Origin: Sporosarcina ureae DSM 2281
GTDB taxonomy: Bacteria; Bacillota; Bacilli; Bacillales_A; Planococcaceae
DNA: 64,000 bases
NCBI RefSeq assembly: GCF_000425545.1
Contig: NZ_AUDQ01000005.1
Coordinates: 62,001 to 126,000, forward strand
Direction: 5' to 3'
Shown here: positions 43,374-50,942 of the stretch, piece by piece
How positions within the stretch are numbered: position 1 is the first letter of the stretch
Layout: each line of letters starts with the position of its first letter
Notes under the pieces: model-generated
What the model was told of the DNA's origin: nothing
Seen by the model: the letters and a program-made list of their open reading frames with translations, nothing else
Databases searched by the model: none
Program-made: the position numbers and the translations under genes

Positions 43374-43784
43374 TTATTTCTTTACACTATCTAATAAAAT
43401 AAAGCCAAACACCACACCAGCTATTGTTTGAATGGTTGAATTTCCCGAATACATTATTTCTGGTACAAACGGAATAATATTCTCCCCTGCCGGTGTAAAT
43501 ATTAATATACTTATAGATAATACACCAAGAGATGGCAACCCAATCCCCATGAATTTAGCCCAATTAAAGGTCCATTGTCTATTTTCTATAATTTCATTTA
43601 TAAGTTTTGGCAACTTAAGCAACATTCCAATACCAATAGGATAAATTGATGAAAACAAAACAAATGATAGGGCTTCATAGTTTTTCATATATTCTTGTTT
43701 CAACAGGAACTGATATTTAGCACCTATATAAATAATAATTCCTATCACCATTGTCCAACCGAAGTAATAAAAGAACCTTCTCAT
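43374..43784 (-). CDS. Hypothetical membrane protein
   Basis: A 136-residue protein with four predicted transmembrane helices (about 5-22, 38-58, 78-98, 110-132). No known family recognised. The ATG follows AAGGGGGA. It is the most upstream gene of the AT-rich island. The 310-bp gap above it (43785-44094) holds only the terminator of the ABC operon. Confidence 0.62.
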   Translation of the reverse strand: MRRFFYYFGWTMVIGIIIYIGAKYQFLLKQEYMKNYEALSFVLFSSIYPIGIGMLLKLPKLINEIIENRQWTFNWAKFMGIGLPSLGVLSISILIFTPAGENIIPFVPEIMYSGNSTIQTIAGVVFGFILLDSVKK

Positions 43785-43980
43785 AAAAATCCCCCTTTTT
43801 GTCTCAATTCTTGAACAATCATAGTTCTACTATTTATACGTCCGTAAAGTGTAAAAGTATCCACCTTTTTGAATACTGTGAATCCAAGTAACTATGTTTA
43901 GACTTTCTGATTCCACTCTTTCAATTACCATACTATGAGTATACATAAATTCCCAAAAATATTCTAATTAAGTTTATTCA

Positions 43981-44012
43981 AAAAAATAAAAGCACCGCTA
44001 AATGCGATGCTC
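43981..44012 (-). terminator. Terminator of the ABC exporter operon
   Basis: Minus strand AGCATCGC, ATTTA, GCGGTGCT then TTTTATTTTTTT, 83 bp after the stop codon. Confidence 0.7.
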
Positions 44013-44094
44013 ATTCATGTTGTATTTATTCAATTTCTTAGACAAAGAAGTAATTAAGGTTTCTAACTCCACTCTCCAACATTAGAAAACGTCA

Positions 44095-45942
44095 TTAGTC
44101 AATCGTAAGTGGAAGGCTTCGATCAACGGCTTCCACTTTCTCTTCATTATTCAGCATCCCATAAAACACGCCTTTGCGTTTCAGCAGTTCATCGTGGCTG
44201 CCGGATTCGAGTAGCTCGCCATCTGCCAGTACGAAGATTTTGTCTGCTTGTCTAATCGTGTTCAAACGGTGGGCGATGACGAAGCTTGTTCGTCCTTCCA
44301 TGAGACGCTCTAACGCTTCTTGAATCGCGAGCTCTGTCACTGTATCAATGCTGCTCGTCGCTTCGTCGAGTAACAGCAAGGTCGGATCCGCCACGAGTGC
44401 TCGCGCGATAGATAACAGTTGTTTTTGTCCTTGTGATATCTCTTCGCCACCTGCCGTCAGCACCGTGTCATAGCCAGACGATAGTTTGCAGATGAAGCTG
44501 TGGGCGTTGGCTTTTTTTGCAGCTTCTTCCACTTCTTCGTCCGTTGCGTCGAGTCTGCCGTAGCGAATGTTTTCGCGAACTGTCGCCTCGAACAAGAACG
44601 GATCTTGCAAGACGAAGGCCATTTGGCTACGTACGGTATGGCGTGGCAGTTCGTCGATTGCGATGCCGTCGAGCAGAATTTGGCCGCTGTCTACTTCATA
44701 AAAGCGTGACAGCAGTTGCATGATCGTCGTCTTCCCTGCTCCTGTTGCACCAACAAAGGCTGCGGTTTCACCTGATTGAACATGGAAGCTAAGGTTCTTA
44801 ATAATCGCTTCCTCTTCATAACCAAACGTCACATCGCGGAACTCGACATCGCCATGTAATGTTTCGATTTGCTTCGTTGCTTCGTCTTTTTCCACCGGCT
44901 CGTCCATAATGGCAAACACTCGCTCCGCTCCTGCAATGGCGGAGAGGACGGTATTAAATTGATTGGCCAAATCGTTCAGCGGTCGCGTGAATTGCCGTGC
45001 GTACTCACTGAAGATGACAATCGTTCCGACTGTTACGCCACCATATCCTGTCACCGCCAGCAGTCCGCCAACCCCCGCAACTATCGCGAACGACATATTA
45101 TTAAGTGTGTTCATGACTTTTGGAATGAAGCCTGAATATGTCTGCGCCCAAAAACCCGCTGTACGAAGGCGTTCGCTTTTTTGCGCGAACTCTTCCATGA
45201 CATTCTGTTCCTGTGAGAACGCTTTGACGACACGTTGACCAGAAATCGTTTCTTCAATCATCCCATTTAATTCACCGATTGCGCGCTGTTGCTCTTTAAA
45301 TAATATACCCGTGCGACGAGTAATCCAGCGCATGGCAATGAACATTAAAGGTACGATAATCATAGTCAGCAACGTCAATAACGGACTGAGATACAGCATA
45401 ATTGATACCGTACCGACCAGTGTCAGTACACTTGAAAACACTTGGATCAACGAAGAATTCAGCGTCTGGCTAACATTCTCGATATCGTTCGTCACGCGGC
45501 TCATCAATTCACCGTGCTGCCGCTTATCAAAGAATCGGATGGGCAGCTTCTGTAGATGGCCAAATAATTGCGTGCGCAGACGATAAACTGTTTGCTGTGC
45601 AATTCCGACCATCCAGTAGTTTTGGAAATAAGTAGACAATGAGAAGCCTGCATACACGAGCAGTAATAAGCCAATCTGCATACTGAGCCCGTCCACTTTT
45701 TTCGGAATGATGAAATCGTCGATAATCTTTCCAATCATCAATGGGCCAATTAGCGCTAGGGCTGAACTGATTAATACGAGAGTCATGACTGCGATTAGTA
45801 AACTTCGTTGTTGATCGATCAAACGCCAAATGCGTGCAAGTACGGATTTCCAGTCGCCCGCTTTCTGAACTTTTTTACGCTGAACTTTTGATAAATCCTC
45901 TTTCCGAATAATAGGTTCATAGCCGAAAGGTTTTCGCATCAT
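44095..45942 (-). CDS. Heterodimeric ABC exporter, subunit B (YfiC/BmrD-like)
   Basis: A 615-residue half-transporter: six-helix ABC membrane domain (about 45-335), then an NBD with Walker A GATGAGKTT, an altered signature ISQGQKQLLSIARAL (canonical LSGGQ) and an intact Walker B LLLLDEATSSID with the catalytic Glu. The N-terminus has a cytoplasmic extension (about 1-40). The altered signature pairs with the altered Walker B of the partner, giving one degenerate and one active ATP site. It overlaps the partner gene by 4 bp. Likely drug or lipid export. Confidence 0.88.
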   Translation of the reverse strand: MMRKPFGYEPIIRKEDLSKVQRKKVQKAGDWKSVLARIWRLIDQQRSLLIAVMTLVLISSALALIGPLMIGKIIDDFIIPKKVDGLSMQIGLLLLVYAGFSLSTYFQNYWMVGIAQQTVYRLRTQLFGHLQKLPIRFFDKRQHGELMSRVTNDIENVSQTLNSSLIQVFSSVLTLVGTVSIMLYLSPLLTLLTMIIVPLMFIAMRWITRRTGILFKEQQRAIGELNGMIEETISGQRVVKAFSQEQNVMEEFAQKSERLRTAGFWAQTYSGFIPKVMNTLNNMSFAIVAGVGGLLAVTGYGGVTVGTIVIFSEYARQFTRPLNDLANQFNTVLSAIAGAERVFAIMDEPVEKDEATKQIETLHGDVEFRDVTFGYEEEAIIKNLSFHVQSGETAAFVGATGAGKTTIMQLLSRFYEVDSGQILLDGIAIDELPRHTVRSQMAFVLQDPFLFEATVRENIRYGRLDATDEEVEEAAKKANAHSFICKLSSGYDTVLTAGGEEISQGQKQLLSIARALVADPTLLLLDEATSSIDTVTELAIQEALERLMEGRTSFVIAHRLNTIRQADKIFVLADGELLESGSHDELLKRKGVFYGMLNNEEKVEAVDRSLPLTID

Positions 45943-47657
45943 GCCACTCCCCCATTCTGTTGCGATTTTGCAATTTCCCGATAGAAGGCAGACGTTTGAA
46001 GTAACTCTTCATGCGTGCCATAGCCCACAATCTCACCATCTGATAATAATAAAATCGCATCAGCAATTTGAGCGGTTTGGATTTTTTGCGTGACAATCAG
46101 CATCGTCGTATCTTCTTCCTGCAATGCGTCCCATAATGACGATTCGGTTTTGACGTCGAGTGCACTCGTGCTATCATCCAAAATCAGTAAGGAGGGCTTA
46201 CGAATCAATGCGCGAGCAATAGACAAGCGCTGTTTTTGACCGCCAGATAAATTCACGCCGCGCTGCCCGACACGTGTTTCATAGCCATCTGTAAAGTTCA
46301 TGACAGACGAATGTATTTGTGCTTTTTTACCGGCCTCTTCGATTTCATTCGCAGTGGCGTCCGGTTTACCCCATGACAGATTATCGGTGATCGTACCTGT
46401 AAAGAGCATTGATTGCTGCGGCACATAACCGATCAAGTTTCGTAATGTGTTAAGCGGCCAGTCGGCTATGTTTTTGCCATCGATCCACACAGTACCTTCC
46501 GTCGCCGTGAACATGCGCGGGAGTAGTTGAAGCATCGTAGATTTACCGGAACCGGTAGCCCCCATAATGACAAGCTTCTCACCCGCTGGAATTTCAAACG
46601 ACACGTCTCTAAGCACATCTTCAGTCGTTCCTGGATAACGGAATGAGACGTGCTCAAAACGAACTGAAACAGCACCTTGTTGGCAATTGTCGGCTATCTC
46701 TAGCTTTTCGAGATCACCATCGGCAACTAGCAGTTCTTCCATCCGATCGGAAGACGCTTTTGCGCGCGAGAAAATGACGATCAAAAAGGAGAACATTGAA
46801 AAAGCGCTTGTCATTCTCATCGTGTAGTTGACGACTGCTACGACGTCTCCGACAGGCATATTGGAGTTGCGCACTTCGTCTGCACCGAACCAAAGCACCG
46901 CCATAAAGCTGACGTTCATGATAAACAGTAACACGGGTAAAATTAGTTCCATTAAACGCATCGCATGGACACTGTCTTTTTTCAGTGCACTTGCCGCTTT
47001 GGAAAAACGGTTCGTTTCAAAAACACCTCGTAAATAGGCTTTAATGAGACGAACCGCTTGTAAATTTTCTTGTACGAGTTGATTGACACCGTCCAAACGG
47101 CGTTGAACTTGCCCGAATAAACGTACACCTTTGCGCGCCATGACGACGAGGAATACAGCTAGGAACGGTGAACCAATTAGTAAGAATACTGCGAGTTTCG
47201 GACTGACGACGAATGCCATAATCAGACTGCCGAGTGCCATTAACGGTGCGCGGGCCATAATTCGTAACCCCATGAAGAGCGCGGTTTGGGCAAGCGTCAC
47301 ATCACTTGTCAAACGTGTAATGAGACTAGATGTCGGAAAGCGCAAAAATGCCGCTAGCGAAAACGTCTGGACGCGCCGAAACAAAGCTTGTCTGAGATCA
47401 TAGCCGAAACTTTGCGCGGCATGTGCAGCGAAATAGGAATTGACGACGCCCGTAAAGAGCGCTATAAAGGCGAGTGCCATCATGACACTCCCCCAAATCA
47501 GAACGGTGTTCAAGTCTTCTTTCATAATTCCTTCATCTATAATTCTACCGATCAGCAATGGTTGAATTAATTCGACCGATAGTTCAAGTAACATGAGTAA
47601 AATGGCGATGAACATTGGCCATTTATAAGGTAGTGCATAGCGAAAAACCGTTTTCAT
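45939..47657 (-). CDS. Heterodimeric ABC exporter, subunit A (YfiB/BmrC-like)
   Basis: A 572-residue half-transporter. Six-helix membrane domain (about 1-310), then an NBD with Walker A GATGSGKST, canonical signature LSGGQKQRLSIARAL and Walker B SLLILDDSTSALD, where Asp replaces the catalytic Glu. This is the usual asymmetry of heterodimeric exporters. It is first in the two-gene operon; no attenuator or regulator gene is adjacent. Confidence 0.88.
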   Translation of the reverse strand: MKTVFRYALPYKWPMFIAILLMLLELSVELIQPLLIGRIIDEGIMKEDLNTVLIWGSVMMALAFIALFTGVVNSYFAAHAAQSFGYDLRQALFRRVQTFSLAAFLRFPTSSLITRLTSDVTLAQTALFMGLRIMARAPLMALGSLIMAFVVSPKLAVFLLIGSPFLAVFLVVMARKGVRLFGQVQRRLDGVNQLVQENLQAVRLIKAYLRGVFETNRFSKAASALKKDSVHAMRLMELILPVLLFIMNVSFMAVLWFGADEVRNSNMPVGDVVAVVNYTMRMTSAFSMFSFLIVIFSRAKASSDRMEELLVADGDLEKLEIADNCQQGAVSVRFEHVSFRYPGTTEDVLRDVSFEIPAGEKLVIMGATGSGKSTMLQLLPRMFTATEGTVWIDGKNIADWPLNTLRNLIGYVPQQSMLFTGTITDNLSWGKPDATANEIEEAGKKAQIHSSVMNFTDGYETRVGQRGVNLSGGQKQRLSIARALIRKPSLLILDDSTSALDVKTESSLWDALQEEDTTMLIVTQKIQTAQIADAILLLSDGEIVGYGTHEELLQTSAFYREIAKSQQNGGVA

Positions 47658-47729
47658 CTAATTCACCCTTTACTTGCTGTCTTTCCTTTCATTATGTCAT
47701 ATAGGAATACAGTGTGTACAGGCGAAAAG

Positions 47730-48677
47730 CTATACCTCGCTATGGTCATACTCTTGAATAGGATCTGGGAACGGAGCGCTTTTCTTCTTGCGATTACCGC
47801 CTATGGATAACCAGACAACCCCCACTAGCATGATGGCCGCGCCGGTTAGTTGCCAGACACCCATTGCCTGACCTAGCCAGAATACGGAGATTATCATCGC
47901 TGTAAGCGGTTCGAAGCTGGAAAGCACGCTCGTTTCAACAGGTGAAATATAGTTCATACTTTGCAGGAACATGATGAATGCGAGTGTTCCCATAATGATG
48001 ACGAGTAACAACATACCCATCGCTGGACCGTCAAGCAAAGCACCAAGATTCATGAAGAACATCGGCAAGTTGATGATGAATAAAGTCATACCACCAATGA
48101 ACATTCCCCAGCCAACGACGAGTAATACACCCCACTCCGCCATAAGAACTACGGGATATAGTGTGTAGAAAGTGAAGGCAAATCCCACAATTATCCCCCA
48201 CACAATTGCGGTCGTATCTAATGAAATGCTCGAGAACGAACCATTTGTCAAGAGCAAGATCAAGCCGAATAACGCAATGACCATACCGATTACTTGGCTG
48301 CCTGGCGGGAAGGATTTCTGAAATATGGAAAGCAGAATGATGATGTAGACCGGTGCAACGAACTGGAATAATGTTGCGACTACTGCGTCACTATGTGCGA
48401 TGGTTTGAACGAATCCAAACTGTACACCGAGCATTCCGATCACGCCGAACATCACCATTTTGCGCAACCACAACTTTTGCCTCATAGGACGACCGACCTG
48501 TATGCCTTTTGCTTTCAATAATAATAGCAACACGCCACCCGCGATCGACAAACGTAGGATTAACATCATCGAAACGGACATTTCACTATGGTTCAAAATC
48601 CACTCCATCATAGGCCCCGTAGCGCCCCATAACATCGAACCTATAATAATCATGATAATTCCTTTTAATCGCAACAT
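47730..48677 (-). CDS. EamA/DMT family transporter
   Basis: A 315-residue protein with ten predicted transmembrane helices in two EamA repeats (GSMLWGATGPMMEWIL near 12; SALVWGIIVG-like second repeat near 155, then YISPVETSVLSSFEPLTAMI near 250). Likely exports a metabolite or drug; substrate unknown. Short basic C-terminal tail. Confidence 0.88.
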   Translation of the reverse strand: MLRLKGIIMIIIGSMLWGATGPMMEWILNHSEMSVSMMLILRLSIAGGVLLLLLKAKGIQVGRPMRQKLWLRKMVMFGVIGMLGVQFGFVQTIAHSDAVVATLFQFVAPVYIIILLSIFQKSFPPGSQVIGMVIALFGLILLLTNGSFSSISLDTTAIVWGIIVGFAFTFYTLYPVVLMAEWGVLLVVGWGMFIGGMTLFIINLPMFFMNLGALLDGPAMGMLLLVIIMGTLAFIMFLQSMNYISPVETSVLSSFEPLTAMIISVFWLGQAMGVWQLTGAAIMLVGVVWLSIGGNRKKKSAPFPDPIQEYDHSEV

Positions 48678-48743
48678 GATCTGTCACCCCTAACTAATTT
48701 CTTGTCTTTTTAGTCATATAGTATAAAATTCACACATGAGTCA

Positions 48744-48771
48744 TGGACAACACTGAAACTTCATTTATAAT
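48744..48771 (+). promoter_or_regulatory. Sigma-A type promoter of the EAL-domain gene
   Basis: TGGACA (48744-48749) and TATAAT (48766-48771) with a 16-bp spacer, about 34 bp upstream of the start codon. Confidence 0.6.
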
Positions 48772-48804
48772 AGTTATATAGTAGAATTGGAGAGGAGTAC
48801 CTTT

Positions 48805-50457
48805 ATGCACACAATTCCGTTACCAGAGACAAGCAGATATCAGGCACTAGTCGATAGTCTAAGTAAATACCAATTAGTTACACATACGGATGGCGATGGT
48901 CTAATCACCTATGCTAATCAAAACTACCTAACCGTCAGTGGTTGGACTCCTAAGCGCATTTTAGGAAAATCTTTCTGGCAAATGTTTTCGGATCAACCTG
49001 AAAGCCAGGAAATAGCGAACTCCATTTGGGATTGTTTGCTGTCAGGGAAAACATGGGCGGGTAAAATAGAAAAAATGTCTCGCAAAGGTGAATCATTCTA
49101 TGTGAATACACTCGCTGTCCCTACCCTCTCCGACTTCGGAGAACTGCAATCCGTATTTTTCTTGGAGCTAGATATTACGGAAGATGTTCGTTTGCAGAAA
49201 CGCTTAGGAGACATTGCATTCATTGATGTAGAAACAGGACTCATGAGCCGCCACAAGCTAGAACAAGTGGTGAACGAATACATCGCAAATGCTAACCATT
49301 TTTCATTTGTCTATTTGACGATCGATCATTACTTCACTATGAAAGAGCTGCAATCCCAAGAAACTGAGACGCAGCTGATTCAAGAATTCACCAATCGATT
49401 AAAACGTTATTTCCAAGATAATCCGATTGCACGTATCGATACGAATAGCTTTGTTGTGCTGACAGCTTTCGGTGATTGGTATATTCAAGGATTCTATGAT
49501 TTCTTAAAGCAACAGCCAATCTACCTCAGCCACAATGCGCAAACACTTTCGATCAGTGGCGGGATTGTACGTTTCCCTGAAGACCAGAAAACATACACGC
49601 AACTATACAAAGTTGCGATGACTGCCGCAGATGATGTCATTAGTCAAGGTGGTGGACGGATTGCTTCACTGTCTGCTGAGTCCCATAAAATTCTGAACCG
49701 CCGTTTGGAAATTGACCGCAAGATGCTGACAGCACTAGATCGCAATTCATTGCATGTAGCGTATCAACCGCAATATGATGTGGCTAGCGAGAAAATCACA
49801 TGCTATGAAGCGCTCGTTCGTTGGGAGGATGAAGATCTTGGCGTCATCAGTCCCGACGAATTGATTCCGATTGCAGAAGAAAACGGTTTGATTGAAGAAG
49901 TCGGTGCATATGTGGCAGAAGAAGCGATGACGTTCGTAACGAAATGGCATCGCGCCGGGAATGATATGAGTATTTCCATCAACTCTTCTATTCGTGAATC
50001 TTTGAATCCACAATGGAAAGACCGATTAATCTCCATCTTAAATGAAACAGGTTGCCCCGCAAATAAAGTGCATCTTGAGTTTACGGAGAAATTTGCGCTT
50101 AAAGCGGAAGAAGAACAATCCGTGCTGGCACAAATGTCCGAACTACAAAACCTCGGTTTACAGTTCACTCTCGATGATTTCGGTTCAGGATATGCATCGT
50201 TGCGTTACTTGCAGCATTTGCCGATCTCCAGCGTCAAGATTGACCGCGTCTTTATCGATGCGTTATTGAGCAATCCGAAGACGCAGAAATTGATCGAAGG
50301 ACTGATCCAACTTTCCAAGAAGATCAACTTATACACGATCGCAGAAGGCGTTAGCAATGAACAGCAATTTGAATTGCTGAAAGAGATGGGCATCGATGCT
50401 ATGCAAGGTCATTTCATCGGAATGCCAATGCCGGGTGAGCAAATCGAAATTAAATAA
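48805..50457 (+). CDS. PAS-GGDEF(degenerate)-EAL cyclic-di-GMP phosphodiesterase
   Basis: A 550-residue cytoplasmic protein. A PAS domain (about 10-130: GLITYANQNYLTVSGWTPKR), then a GGDEF-like domain (about 135-290) in which the signature is replaced by IDTNSFVVL, so no cyclase activity is expected. The EAL domain (about 300-545) keeps EALVRW, SINSS, HLEFTE, LDDFGSGYASL, VKIDR and AEGV, the residues needed for metal binding and hydrolysis of c-di-GMP. The ATG at 48805 follows GGAGAGGAG. No transmembrane helix; the PAS domain probably senses a cytoplasmic signal. Confidence 0.92.
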   Translation: MHTIPLPETSRYQALVDSLSKYQLVTHTDGDGLITYANQNYLTVSGWTPKRILGKSFWQMFSDQPESQEIANSIWDCLLSGKTWAGKIEKMSRKGESFYVNTLAVPTLSDFGELQSVFFLELDITEDVRLQKRLGDIAFIDVETGLMSRHKLEQVVNEYIANANHFSFVYLTIDHYFTMKELQSQETETQLIQEFTNRLKRYFQDNPIARIDTNSFVVLTAFGDWYIQGFYDFLKQQPIYLSHNAQTLSISGGIVRFPEDQKTYTQLYKVAMTAADDVISQGGGRIASLSAESHKILNRRLEIDRKMLTALDRNSLHVAYQPQYDVASEKITCYEALVRWEDEDLGVISPDELIPIAEENGLIEEVGAYVAEEAMTFVTKWHRAGNDMSISINSSIRESLNPQWKDRLISILNETGCPANKVHLEFTEKFALKAEEEQSVLAQMSELQNLGLQFTLDDFGSGYASLRYLQHLPISSVKIDRVFIDALLSNPKTQKLIEGLIQLSKKINLYTIAEGVSNEQQFELLKEMGIDAMQGHFIGMPMPGEQIEIK

Positions 50458-50476
50458 AGTATCGCTATCAAATTAG

Positions 50477-50514
50477 ATGGAGCTCCTTTCATAAAGAAAG
50501 GGCTCCATTTTTGT
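50477..50514 (+). terminator. Terminator of the EAL-domain gene
   Basis: ATGGAGCTCCTTTC, ATAAA, GAAAGGGCTCCAT and a T-run. Confidence 0.87.
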
Positions 50515-50616
50515 CTATCTTGTTCAGTTGTGGTAAGTCTTAGTGCGTTTGATTACAGCTTACTGTACGGGAGGTGAAAAGACAACCTTTTTTGGTTGGG
50601 TTGTGGGGGTGTGATT

Positions 50617-50935
50617 GAGCGGATGGCGGTTGCGATTGAGCGGTTGGCCGGGTGGATTGAGCGGATTGCAGGTGCGATTGAGCGATTGGCCGGGTGAATT
50701 GAGCGGATCGCAGGTGCGATTGAGCGATTGGCTGGCTTCATTGAGCGGATAACGGGTCCGATTGAGCGCTTGGCTGGCTTCATTGAGCGGATTGCGGGTT
50801 CGATTGAGCGCTTGGCTGGCTTCATTGAGCGGATTGCGGGTCCGATTGAGCGCTTGACTAGCTTCATTGAGCGGATCGCCACCGCCATAGAGCGCTCGAC
50901 AATATAAATGAGCGCCCACCAATACTAGTGAGCGC
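50617..50935 (+). repeat. GAGCG array 4: 16 units at 21-bp pitch
   Basis: Cores begin at 50617, 50638, 50659, 50680, 50701, 50722, 50743, 50764, 50785, 50806, 50827, 50848, 50869, 50890, 50910 and 50930: thirteen steps of 21 bp, then two of 20. Almost all are preceded by ATT. Spacers repeat in pairs (GAGCGGATTGCGGGT / GAGCGCTTGGCTGGCTTC), a 42-bp superstructure. The plus frame is stopped by TGA within the array. It lies between convergent EAL-domain and beta-propeller genes. Confidence 0.92.
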
Positions 50936-50942
50936 TCAAGCC

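Noticed and set aside
50553-50922. Two overlapping minus-strand frames across array 4 (RSMKPAKRSI-type repeats)
   Set aside because: Both frames arise from the periodic sequence, differ in frame, and lack start signals.
10259-50935. GAGCG arrays as CRISPR arrays
   Set aside because: The repeated core is only 5 bp at a 21-bp pitch; no cas genes or 25-40 bp direct repeats are present.
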